From Scleroderma bovista (lineage: Eukaryota; Basidiomycota; Agaricomycetes; Boletales; Sclerodermataceae), in the NCBI GenBank assembly GCA_037178675.1, contig JAYMGJ010000441.1, positions 1 through 64,000 of the forward strand: DNA of 64,000 nucleotides. Direction: 5' to 3'. Numbering within the stretch: the first letter of the stretch is position 1; every line of letters begins with the position of its first letter. The notes under the pieces are model-generated. The model ran no database searches. It was not told where the DNA came from and was given only the letters and a program-made list of their open reading frames with translations. This document shows positions 1 through 10,734 of the stretch, in pieces. Both the position numbers and the translations under genes were made by a program.

Positions 1-1731
1 TTTTGAGTAGGCTCAGAGTCGGAGGTGGTGGTGCGCTGTGCGGGAATACGAATTTTGATGCCAGTGCGAGACGAAGCGGCTGTGTAGAGAGTGGACACTG
101 TATCAAGTGCAACATTGTCGTCCTCAGACTCCATAACCACCTTGAGAACAGGTTGCCAGTCTGAGTTAACATAACGGTCACCAAGATGATCCTGCAAGCT
201 ACTTTCTGCTGTCGGAAGTGACATCGTCCCAGCGGCATATTGGCGTACGAAATCCCATGCAATGGGGTCAATGTGAGCGGGATAAATTGATGGTTCGGAG
301 TTGTCACTGTGCAGCCACATGGTCAGATAAGTTAGCCACTGGAATGTTATAGAATTTGTTCTATACGCACGGTTGAATCTTGCTGTGATCCCAACAATGT
401 TTAATTGTTTCAGCTGATACCAAGTCCCAAGCTTTCTTCGCCATTGTCATTGCCTCGAGTAGGTTAATTTTGTAAATCTCATGTTCTCCAGCTGCATCCA
501 AATCAATTGCGCGGGAACAGAAGTTGCGGCGGTACAAAGCCTTGAAACAGCGGATGATGCCAGCATCACAAGGCTGTACAAACGATGTCATGTTTGGCTC
601 GAAAAACTCAAGGGAAATATTAGAAGGCTCATAAGCCACCTTGTGACCACTGAAGTTATCAATGGAAAGACATATTTTTCGTCGTTCACGCTTCATGCGG
701 AGATCTAGCTTCTTTAGCCACCTGTGTTAACCAATTAATTTTGATTTGCATTTGAGGGAAATACAAAAACATACTCTTCAAATATGGATGATGTCATCCA
801 TGCCTTCTTATTGTTGCGATAATAAAAGCCACACTGGTCTGGTGTGTACTTTTTGAAGCATCGTGGTTTTGAGGACTTACCAATGAAAATTGGCTCAAGT
901 TTTTCAGTCCCATCAGCATTGCAAGCAAGCCCAACAGTGATACGGAATTTTTCTTTCTTTTTTCCACTCAACTGGCGCGTTGCCAAACCACGATCTGGTG
1001 GTGCGCTGAGAATTTGTATGGTTAGATTATGAAATCACATTAAGTCAGGCTGCTTACTAAGGAAAGAGAGCTGTCTCGTCGAAATTGAAGCGATCTCGTG
1101 GTGCAAACCCTGCCATAATTTTCTGGCATCGTTGCCGTTCCACCTCAACAGCTGCAAGGTCCACTGACCCTGCTTCCCCATGCCGCCGATGCTCCCGAAT
1201 TTTGTATGTCTTGCAAAACGAATGCAACCACCCCTCTCCTGTAAGCCTTTCCTTTTCTGGAACATCAAACTCATCCTCAAATCTTGCACGTTTCTCTCGT
1301 AACATTGGACCTGTAACAGTTTCTCCTTTGCTTTCCATGTGCAGATGCCATAAATAAACTGCCCGTTCGATATCTGGCCTTGTGACGATGCGTGGTCGTT
1401 TCGATGACAATGCAGTTGGATTCTCGTTAACACGCGCTTCCATTTTTGGACGGTCTCGTAATTTGCGCGACAGGGTGGACTGGTCAAAAATGAGAGCTCC
1501 AGTCACGAGAGTGCTGAAGTGCCGAACAATATCAGCTTGAGTGCAATCAGGATGTGAGTCAGCATAAGAATAAACAGTCATCCAGTCAGAGAGAGTAAGG
1601 TTTGGACGAGACAAAGTCTTTGGGAGTTGTGCTGATGTGCGAGGCAGATTGGTGCCAACCCCTATCTTCCGCCGTTTCGCGGATACGGTCTTAGGGGGGT
1701 CACGAGGCTTCCTTTTCAAGATTTCCGGCAT
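1..1731 (-). CDS. Pogo/Tigger-like DDE transposase (CENP-B type), 3' end beyond window
   Basis: Cut-and-paste DNA transposase. Exon 1 (1731 to about 1060) encodes a basic N-terminus, a helix-turn-helix region around residues 50-150 of the CENP-B/pogo DNA-binding type, and the first catalytic Asp in NFDETALF (about residue 218). Three introns with good GT-AG ends restore continuous protein: ALFP continues as YAPPDRGLATRQL, then SIFEEWLKKLDLR, then KIQPDNSEPS. The second Asp lies in LSIDNFSGHK (about 656-660) and the third in VQPCDAGIIR, with 30 residues between them (DD30D, as expected for pogo). Frame stays open to base 1, so the C-terminus and the far terminal repeat are outside the window. 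No stop or frameshift is seen, so this may be a recent, possibly active copy. Start: the ATG at 1731 is the first in frame. Confidence 0.9.
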
Positions 1732-2236
1732 GGTTGAGCGAGGTTGTGAAATTGAAACACTTCACACCTCCTACATTGTACTTTTATACTACAAAAAAAC
1801 AATGGGCTTGCTATTCTGACTAACTCACAATGCATAAAGTGCATGACAATGGCTTGCACTTGCATTATGCATACGCGAGCCTTTGTTGAGGGGGTCCCGA
1901 CTTGGGCCGAGCAAAATCCCTTGCATTACCCATTTTATGCATGCTGACCTAATGCATTTCGATGTAGTCAACTGTACTACAGACTAGACCGCTTTTGAAT
2001 GTTATTGACAAGTATCCGTATTCCTGGCTTTTTTTTTGTGAACAGCACACCTCCTAGTATACCGAAGTAAAGAAATTTAACTTTCATTGACCACCAGAGA
2101 GAAAGTTACCCCAACTGTCGTAGTCATTCATTAATGCGTCTCTCTTTGTAGCTTTCTGGTGCGAAAAACAAACTTGAATGTTGGGCTGAGATTGTCTTTC
2201 GTGGATCCTACATAGTGAACAATGGTAGAAGGACAT
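1732..2236. other. Intergenic flank between transposase and lysine-pathway gene
   Basis: No coding sequence is visible. The right-hand terminus of the pogo-like element should lie here. It holds a cluster of ATGCAT hexamers, described separately, and no recognisable gene remnant. Confidence 0.5.
1830..1957. repeat. Cluster of four ATGCAT palindromes upstream of the transposase
   Basis: Exact ATGCAT at 1830, 1867, 1937 and 1952, with additional TGCAT/TGCAC half-sites between them. A given hexamer is expected about once per 4 kb, so four in 128 bp is striking. The position just upstream of the transposase start suggests subterminal transposase-binding sites or part of the terminal inverted repeat. 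That role is inference, because the other end of the element is not in the window. Confidence 0.5.
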
Positions 2237-5200
2237 TTACCCAGTCCGCACCCTAGCATTAATCCCCAAGCCCGCGCACAAATTCGCCTCCATCGTGCCC
2301 ATGACCCCGCGTCCGGGTAACTTCACTACCCGCTCCTTCATCCCCACCCCAGCCACCTCCAATCCGCTCAGCACAGCCCGCCATACACCCGCAACCTCCG
2401 TCGGCCCTCTCACCCCCGACCCGAGCCCATTCGTTGCACCCCCACGTTCCTGCGCACGAGTCCTGCCATCTAATACAGCCAGCGCAGCGAATGCGACCGG
2501 GAGGCCCACACACGTCGCCATTGCGGACGCCTTGGGCGTGCCATACGTCATCAGTGTCGAAGTGTGCACCTCGACGTCTGTGCTGCTGCTGCGGTGGCTT
2601 GCACCCTCGGCCTCAGGAACGACGACGATCTCGTGCGCGAGTACGACCATGTCCCGTTCGCCGGGGAGGTAGCGGAGCTTGTGGGCGAGGACTTGGGTGA
2701 AAAGGTCGATCGGGGCCATTGCCAGCGTGGGGAGGGCGGGCATGTCAGAGATTGACTGAGAGCAGATGGGAGGGGATGAGGGAGATGGAGACCGGGGACG
2801 GGGCATGATGCCCAGCCATGTCAGTGTCTCGGCTACCTTCTCCACCTTCTCCTTTCCACATCTCCCTTGCAAGAGGTCGGATAGAACAGACAAGACTGAA
2901 TCGTAGTCGCTTGGTAGACTATCTCCTAGTTTGTGATGCAGCGCAAACCACGTCAGGTCATTCCATCCAGAGAGGGGCGCCGGTGAGTGGGCCGGGGGAG
3001 ACGTAAGTGAGAGAAGGCCGATAGACTTGAACGCGTCCATGAGGTCTGAAAACCCAGGATATCTGGGTCAGAGGGAATCAGTATCGGCGTTTGCTTTGTA
3101 GAACCTGTACCCAGTATAGGATGGACATCGACGACGCACCTCAACGTTCCCCTCACCACAGTCCTTAAGTCACTCAGCTCGCCAAGCCCATACGTCCCCA
3201 CATACGGTAAACTGTCCCTGTTCGCAATTCCCTCGAATCTAAGCGCTGCACCTTCTGGGACAGTCACGTCAGGGAAATATCTGCGGAGCAGTTCTTCAGA
3301 GGGGATTTCGATGTTCTGGGATACATAGTTATCAGTCATTGGCAGCAGTAAAGTACGCGACCTCACTTACCTCTCCACCAAGTTTAAACCGCGCCTCGTT
3401 CAACGCAGCACTTAACACGCCCCTCGGACTCCAGCTGAACTTATACCCGAGCGGAACCTCGTCTCCCTGTGTTGACGCCACGACATCTGGGGCGGGCAGC
3501 CCGCCGCAGAAGCTCGTAAAAGACTGTACACACTTACGCTCCTCGCGGAGGCGGGTGAGGAGAGAGTGGGCAGAACAGTGGTCGATCCCCGGGTCGAGGC
3601 CGATCTCATTCAGAAGGAGGACATCGGCAGATTGGGCACTAGTACGGGTAAGTTCACAGTATTGCGTGTAGGGCACAATGACTCACTGTTCGTGCAGAGC
3701 GCGCATAGCAAGGGATATGTACGACGCCGTAACCATGTCTTTACCGAGCTGTATGCACAGCTTCGCAATGGAGGGGTGGAATGGGACCGGAAGCAAGCTA
3801 GAGAGGGTGTTTTGATTGAAGTCAGCACTGTGATCTGTTCGTACACGGCTCCTCGCGGGTCCATACTGTCGCGAACGAGCATAGGAAACGCACCTGACGA
3901 CTAGATCAGCCTGCTCAACAAGTCGTAATATAGCCTCCCTATCCTTCACATCCAGAAAGCAGGCATGGGCATTAGGGATGTGTCGAGTGAGGTTCTCAGC
4001 CTCAGTGATCGAGTTACTTGCTGAGATTTCCAAAGGGGCCGTTGAAGTGGTTCACGTTATGTAGATGAAGACCGGTATGCGACGTAATATACATGTGGAT
4101 TGAATGGTATGTGGATGAGATAAATGGTTCCATACAGATTGAAAAAAGAAGCTACTGACCAACGACCAGTTCGACGTCTCTCCGCTTACAGATCTCTTCG
4201 ACTGCAGGCCCCGCGACCATCCCGCTTCCGAGCATCAACACTCTCTTCTTGCGTATGGTATCTCCAGCAGCAGTTGTGGGTATCGTTTCGGTGCCATTGG
4301 GGCCCTGTACTGACATGGATGAGGTAGATGTAGACCGCCACTTCTCCGCCAACTCCAGCAGCCACGCGTGCTTGTCTGCAAGCCTTCCTTCGCTTGCAAC
4401 AGTTGCGCGGCTCAGTGCATCTTCATACTCTTTCTCCGCATTAGCATTGACTGGCCTCCCACGATACTTGTTAACAAGGGCCCTCAAATATGGTGTCAGT
4501 ACGCTACTGAAATGGTTCGATGCGTCGAAGGGTAAACTGGTGGGAAGAATGTCCACCGACATGATGTTTAATGCCGGAAGATGAGATGGGAGGGAGGGAG
4601 GCCTATACTTGAAAGAAGGGTCCGAAAGGGTTGAGGCGCGAGGCATGAATTGGAGGCCACCCTAGAACAGAGTGGATAGCGTTGAGTGTAACCAGCCAAC
4701 GTGACTATGGCGCAAAACGGAGGATACCTCAATATCACAACTGATGTCCCCAACCGTCCCGAACCGCGCGGGCCCAATCTCTGCCGCGAGACTCAGTGCA
4801 ACAGAGAGTTGTTCATTCGTCATGAGGCGGGGGAAGCCTGGCAGCCAACCGACTCCGTTCAAAAAGAGAGTAAGGTAGGGGGCGACCTAGTCAAACAGCT
4901 CAGTAAGCATATCAATAGACACGATGGAATAAGCCAACCTTGGTGGCAAAGTCCGACACATAAAGGGACGGGTTCTGGTAGTAGTGGGATCGACTGTACT
5001 GACCACCGTCTGTGCGGGAGAGGTACTCCTCTGGGGATGCATGTACAAGATACACCTGGGATAATATGGTAAGATGTCGATGTACAAAGAAACGTGAATA
5101 CCTTGTGCAAATCAGTGTCTGCAAAGATCAGATTAATTGACTGTCTTCGCTCTTGCATACGCCAACTTACCGGGATTGGCAACGATCGAAGAAAGATCCT

Positions 5201-6289
5201 TCACCGCAATCTTTGTAATAGGCAATTCCTCGAGAATCGAAAGAACGCCTTGCGAAACCTGCCCGTTCCTGCGATGCTGTATAACGTGTCGAAAGGAATC
5301 GAGGTCTGAACAACTTACCCTGTAAGGCCAATGATGAACGGTCCTAGAGTCTTCGGTGTTCCATCTTCAGAGATATGGTGTCCAATTGCACGCAATGCTG
5401 TTCGGAGGGAGGGGATCGAAGGATGGGTATGAGGACGAGGGGTATGCTAGGGTTACAGGTTACAGAGCATTTCTTAATTAGGGTTAGGGTTTACCTGGTA
5501 TAACTTACCAAGAAGGGGGAAGCTACGCCAATTTCGAGGTGCGCATGAGCAAGCGCGGAGAGCGACTCCAATGCGCCAGCGACTGGTGCCTCAATCATCA
5601 GCAAAGGAAGTGAACGAACCGTGACGGGTACCTCCTGCGAACCATCCGAAGCCCACGGTTCTCTTTCCATCAGCGCCAGTCAGAAGTTCGTAGTCAATCA
5701 GCCGCGAAGATAGGGGAGACCCGTCTTGGTTGAGAAAGCGGGACAAAAGGGGCATGTTGTATAGCTGGCCCTTAGTAGTGTGGGAGAACATGAGGTGAGT
5801 GCGTGGAACGAGAGAAGATGCAGGCGCCGATGTGGGCGCTGGTATTGGGGTTGTGATGAGTTCATTCAAGGGAGTTTCCTTGATGCCTATGAGGATATGT
5901 GCTGGTTCGAGGGTGGGGTGTATCTTGGCGCCAGCCTATCAATGAAAGAAGAAGCTCAATCATGCAGAAGACAACACTTCGGTGATAGGGGAAGTGATGT
6001 CTCCTGGCCGTGAAGAAATGAAATGGTGTGTACATACCTTAAGGAAGTGATCGACAGGGAAGACTCGCCTGTCACACGGCTGTATGAGGACGTCGACACC
6101 GTCTTTGTGGACAAGCTCCTCGACGGCGTCAGGGGTGAGTGGGCATCTGCGTTCCCAGATTCTGGCTGGGTCCTCGCGCCGGATGCCAATGATGACTTTG
6201 GACGAAGATGAAGACGAGGATGTGGCGAGTGCCCGTCGCGGTGGGAGTAACCTTACAGGGAGTCGTTGTCGTAGACGGAAAGAGGACAT
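2237..6289 (-). CDS. Bifunctional lysine-ketoglutarate reductase / saccharopine dehydrogenase (alpha-aminoadipic semialdehyde synthase), mitochondrial
   Basis: About ten exons. The N-terminus MSSFRLRQRLPVRLLPPRR is Arg-rich without acids, a mitochondrial presequence. It leads into KVIIGIRREDP and WERRCPLTPDAVEELV, the start of the LKR domain (AlaDH/PNT-N fold). LKR continues through AGAKIHPTLEPAHILIGIKE, LMFSHTTKGQ, RLIDYELL, the exon around 5160-5280 (NGQVSQGVLSILEELP) and VGDISCDIE. The SDH half starts with the dinucleotide-binding KRVLMLGSGMVAGPAVEEI (about 4190-4250) and carries LNEIGLDPGIDHCSAHSL, SFTSFCGGLPAPD, LGYKFSWSPRGVL and RYPGFSDLMDAFKSIGLL, which joins across an intron near 3067. 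Reactions: lysine plus 2-oxoglutarate to saccharopine, then to alpha-aminoadipate semialdehyde plus glutamate. Fusion and presequence point to lysine breakdown rather than the separate biosynthetic Lys1 and Lys9 enzymes. The frame reaches TTG at 6322, but the ATG at 6289 is the sensible start. Confidence 0.93.
5445..5489 (-). repeat. Short telomere-like TTAGGG repeats inside an intron of the LKR/SDH gene
   Basis: Two perfect tandem TTAGGG units at 5478-5489 and a further CTAGGGTTA about 30 bp to the left. They lie in the intron between the exon ending in GVASPFL and the exon beginning HTPRPHTHP. They are too short to be a telomere and have no visible function. Confidence 0.6.
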
Positions 6290-6582
6290 GACTAGGCAAT
6301 GACCACGCCCCAAGTGGACCAAGAGAGTTAGCTAGCAGCATGAGACTTGAGACTGTTTATATATGTGCGAGGGAGCGCGGGTAGTGGCAAGGAAAGATCC
6401 GCCCGGCAGATCGCCTCCATTCTTACCCGCACGCGAGAGGGGACAAGATACCTGCAAAGCTGAAACTGATCCGGGCCTAGCACTTGCCGAGACTCTCGGA
6501 ATTCAAAAACTGTAGCAAGCGCTAGTCTCCCCAGCCAAAGATTCGATGCGAAGACAATCCCTCTTAAGCAAGCGCATCTGAT

Positions 6583-6608
6583 ACGACGACGACGACGACG
6601 ACGACGAC
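6583..6608. repeat. (ACG)n trinucleotide microsatellite
   Basis: Eight to nine perfect ACG units in the leader region between the LKR/SDH start and the tRNA-Glu gene. Non-coding as far as can be seen. Confidence 0.85.
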
Positions 6609-6635
6609 TAGGACAGAGACAGAAGCTGGTCAGCA

Positions 6636-6707
6636 TCGGATATGGTGTAGCGGCTAACATGGCTGTCTTTCACACAGCAGCTCCGGGTTCGACTCCCGGT
6701 ATCCGAA
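6636..6707 (+). tRNA. tRNA-Glu (anticodon TTC)
   Basis: A 72-nt cloverleaf without intron. Acceptor TCGGATA (6636-6642) pairs perfectly with TATCCGA (6700-6706), followed by discriminator A. The anticodon stem GCTGT/ACAGC encloses the loop CTTTCAC with TTC at 6669-6671. The T-arm contains CCGGGTTCGACTCCCGG. The A-box-like GTGTAGCGGCTA is present. It sits in the 480-bp gap between two divergent protein genes. Confidence 0.95.
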
Positions 6708-6769
6708 CTTTTTGGCTTCTTGGATCAATGGCCTGAACCTTTTGCTGGACGACTCGACTTGCCTTCACC

Positions 6770-9700
6770 ATGACCCGTCAAAAGGGCCAGAAGCAAAAAG
6801 CGGCCTCACAGAAAACGAACTCTAAAGACACCTCAAAACCTTCGCAGTCGAAAGGTGCTGCCAAAATCCAGCTCGACGCATCACCACTGTGGTACGAGAA
6901 TGCACCCCCACTCCAACCAACCACTACCGGTGCTATCGTGACCTCTGAAAAACTGACCCCTCTGCTGGAACGGGCAGCCTCCTTGCATACCGATGCAGTC
7001 AACACATTCCAGTCGAAGTCCACAGTCACATCTTCGAATGCTGACTATAACTTCCTGCAAAATATACTGCAGACTGGAACACTATCGGATCGTCTAAGTG
7101 CACTCACACTACTCGTCCAGAGCAGCCCCCTGCACAATACAAAGGCACTCGACGCACTGAAATCCATGGCAGAGCGAGGCAAGGGCAAGGGCGGGAGAGA
7201 GGAGAGTCTCAAGGCCTTGCGCTGCGTAGTCGATTGGTGGGTTGGCGGCGGGGCACCTAATCGCAAACTCAAGTATGTCTCCCCTCCCTGCGCAAGGAGA
7301 CAAATCTGTATTTACCGTCCAGATACTTCCGAGACCAGCCACTAGCACATCCAAAGGCCGACGACCGGCATCTCGTGGTATGGCACTTTGAAGATTGGCT
7401 CAAGAAATTCTTCTTCTCTGTTCTACAAATCCTGGAGGTGTGTACTCCTGTTCAGGCTCGTCGTAATTGTGCCTATCTGTCGTCAGACGCTTTCGGCGGA
7501 CCCTCTATCATATGTTAGGATGCAGGCCCTCTCTTTGATCTTCACCCTGCTCAAGGAGAAACCAGAGCAAGAGCACAACTTGCTACGACTACTCGTCAAT
7601 AAACTCGTGTGTCCCACATGAACTACTGACCCGTGACCTGGATACAAATGTATATTTTAGGGCGATTCTGAAAACTCCATATGCTCCCGCACGTCATATC
7701 ACATCCTGCAGCTCCTCCAAATTCATCCATCAATGAAAGCGGTTATCATACGCGAGATAACATCTCTCATTCTACAACCAACCACGTCGACGCCGGCCAC
7801 AGCAGCGCCTTCCGCACAAAACACACACATACGATTCGACAAGGATGGATCCACCCCCAAGTCAAAACCAAAACCAAAACCACAACCAGACCCTGCCTCC
7901 AAAAAGCACGTCAACGAACATGCATGCTACTACGCTACGATAACCCTCAATCAGATCATGTTCCTTCCAAACGAGAGGGAAATTGCATTGCAGGTCATCG
8001 ACGTGTATTTCAGGTTGTTTGAAGATATCCTCGGGGAAAAGAAATCAACGGATGAGAATGACGATGCGCGTTCCGAGGCATCGCATCCTGATAGAAAGTC
8101 CAAATCAAAACAGAAAGGCAAGGAGGTCACTGGCGAGGGTGGATTTACAGAGGTCGAAGATGCCAATTCCAAATTGGTCTCTGCTATCCTTACAGGTGTA
8201 AACCGCGCTCTTCCTTTCGCGAAGCTGAGTGCGACAGATACAAGGTATATTCCTACAGCAACCTGGTCACACGCTTTTACTTACATGAGAAAGCCTGAAC
8301 AAGCACATCGATACGCTTTTCTTCATCTCCCACAAGTCCACGTTCAACATTTCTCTCCAAGCTCTTCTGCTCATCCAGCACATATCCGCAACCCTTACCA
8401 ACCAGCCTAGTACGTCTACACCGAACTCTCAATCCAAAAGCATATCGGATCGGTATTACCGGTCTCTATATGCGTCGCTGCACGATGGACGACTCGCATC
8501 ATCGTCGAAGCAAGCGATGTACCTCAATCTGTTGTTCAAATCACTCAAGGCGGATCGCAATGTCGAACGTGTCAAAAGCTTCGTTCGTAGGTTTGTGCAG
8601 GTACTCGTCAGCGGAGGAGCTGGGGGGAATGAGTTTGTCGTTGGCGGGTTGTATTTACTTGGAGAGGTCTGTTCTTTCGCAGCCGTTTCTTCTGCATATC
8701 TGTGAGACGATATTGACCCTGCGATGTAGATATTCAGTACGTTCCCCGGTCTGAAGGGTTTGTTTCAGGGTACGTCGAACGCACCTGAAGGGGAGGAATA
8801 CGACCCTCGGAAACGCGACCCTCAATACTCTCGACCATCCGCTTCACCGCTATTCGAACTTGTGAGCCCAACCTTAACTTGTGTATATGCGCGCTAACTC
8901 TTTGTGCAACAAAGCTGCCCCTCCTCAATCACTATCACCCTACGATTGCCCTCCACGCTCGCCAGTTCTTCACCTCGCAACCAATTACCTCAAGCGCAGA
9001 TCTCAACCTCAACACGCTTTCGCACTTCCTCGATCGATTCGTGTACAAGAATCCGAAGAAGCCGAAGCCTAAAGGTGCGAGTGCGATGCAGCCGGGCGCA
9101 AGTGCTGCCGATGGTGTGAATGTGAAGAAGACGAGAGGAGAAGTCGGAGGGGGCGTCTTGCCGAACGAGGAGAAGTTTAGGAGGAAGAGGGAAGAGGATG
9201 TGAGGGTCGACGAGGTATTCTTCCATCGGTATTTCTCTCAGAAACACAACAGCAGGCGGGTGAAGGAGGCGGACGATGATGATGGCGAGAGTGATGGAGA
9301 GGGAGATGAGAAATCTGGGGAAGAACACTCGGAGGCGGAGTCTGTGCCTGCGAGTGATGTGGCCTCAGGTGAAGATGACGGCGAGGAAGGAAGCGACCTC
9401 GATGAAGATGCCGTGTGGAAGGTAAATGCGTTTTTTATCCTTGACATCCTTCCACAGACATACTTGTCCTTTTCCAGGCAATGCAAGCAACAATACCAAA
9501 GATGGGCGAAGATGGCGAATTGCTTTCTGTGCCCGACGAGGATGATGACAGTGATGAGCTTGATCCCGAAGAGGACGACGACCAAGGGGATGATGAGTCT
9601 GAACAGGAGGACGACAGCCCCCATGACGACGCGTTATCTCTCGCAGAAGAGTCTGACGACGACGATCTCTTAGCTATCGACGATATCCCTGGGCTCATAG

Positions 9701-9918
9701 AATACGACGGGTCAGACGCCTCCGCCGACGAGGGAGATCCAGAGAATGGTGACGGGAATGAAGAGTGGGGTGGAATTAGCGAAAGGAAGGTCAAGCGGAA
9801 ACTGAAAGAGAAGGATCAGGACGAGAAGAAGCGGAAAAAGAGGAAAACGTTGCCGACGTTTGCTAGTTATGAGGAGTACGCTAAGATGATCGAGGATGGT
9901 CCAGAGGATGATATTTAG
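6770..9918 (+). CDS. MAK21: MAK21/NOC1 (CEBPZ-type) ribosome biogenesis factor, CBF domain
   Basis: Nucleolar factor for 60S pre-ribosome assembly and export; Noc1 works with Noc2. The Lys-rich N-terminus leads to LWYENAPPL. Family blocks follow in order: [56 protein letters not shown] (across an intron), [50 protein letters not shown] and [20 protein letters not shown] (about 8160-8230). The CBF/Mak21 domain follows with [55 protein letters not shown] and [16 protein letters not shown]. The C-terminus (9240-9918) is a long Asp/Glu-rich tail ending in a basic RKKRKTLP stretch and [12 protein letters not shown], as in other family members. Several 45-60 bp introns. Its start lies 62 bp after the tRNA-Glu. 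Confidence 0.95.
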
Positions 9919-10734
9919 TGCATCATTGTATTGCACGTCGATCTTCTTCCAATTTTTGAGGTGTCTAGGGGAGATCACTTGTTTGGCAGTATTGCTATGT
10001 AGTAGCTTGCCTTCTACACCAACCCCGTCGAGGTCATCAGCTGCTCGTGATACAATATAGCCTGCGAGCTAGTCCCGTGGCTTGACGTAGAAGAGTCAGG
10101 TACTTCAAGCCGCCGGGCAAGCTAGTAGCTACCCGCCGTTTGCGTTGCCTCCAGGACACTAGCGCTGGGTGAAAACCGTTCATGGTAAGGAAGATTCGTG
10201 CCTGCGCCTCCACCGCACTTTGCGCTATCGCACTCGTGACCCTCGTCCTATACATAACCGCCCAAGGAAGCCACGATATCTGCCCCCTAGTATGGTCAAT
10301 CTACGCCACTCAATTGAGTGCATTTGGCTGGCGTCTCGGCCTCGTGACGAGGATGTTCACCGTATCACTGATCAGTGACTTCCGCCACGGCGCAAATAGA
10401 TGTACGTTGCCCCAGTTGGTCGTCACCAGACCTTGATCAGTTACCCCCGTCCTAGGCGACGTGGCTGCTCTCTATCTGAATGACAGAAGGGCACCCAGAC
10501 TCATGGTCCGGTACGGAAATGACTGGCAGCAGGTCGTTATCACCGTGTTGCAATGGTTTCCCTTCCTGTGGTGCGGTTCCATGGCTGGGGCAGCGTGACA
10601 AAGCAGAACATACCCCTTCTTCTACAGCATGAGTCTGCATCGTGGTTCTCGCGCGCCCGTATCCCTGAAATACCAATCACCCTCATCCTCCCGTGCTGCT
10701 GTCTGACCCTCATCTCCGTTCTTACTGGAGAGCA
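9919..10734. other. Intergenic region with a fold-back repeat and no convincing gene
   Basis: Contains repeat copy A (listed separately). A short open frame at 10182-10436 begins with a hydrophobic stretch (STALCAIALVTLVLYITAQ) but lacks a family match or splicing context, so I do not call it a gene. Part of the stretch to 10735 may be untranslated or an unrecognised first exon of the next gene. Confidence 0.4.
10036..10170 (+). repeat. Dispersed fold-back repeat, copy A
   Basis: Shares a diverged but colinear sequence with 16637-16742: AGCTGCTCGT, then GTGGCTTGA, TAGAAG, GTCAG, ACTTCAAGCCGCC, GCAAGCTAGT and a CTCCA(A/G)GACA segment, all in the same order and orientation. GGCTTGA and TCAAGCC are complementary and, with the flanking CTAG and CCCG/CGGG, form a hairpin of about 60 nt. 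Likely a MITE or SINE-type element; no coding capacity. Confidence 0.65.

Noticed and set aside
1035..1487. 150-codon minus-strand frame
   Set aside because: Overlaps exon 1 of the pogo-like transposase in another frame and lacks any motif.
9238..9794. Ser/Leu-rich minus-strand frames of up to 128 codons
   Set aside because: Antisense of the Asp/Glu-rich tail of MAK21; the composition is explained by reverse complement of GAC/GAG codons.
10182..10436. 84-codon frame with a hydrophobic N-terminus
   Set aside because: No signal-peptide cleavage logic, family match or splice continuation; it overlaps the edge of a repeat.
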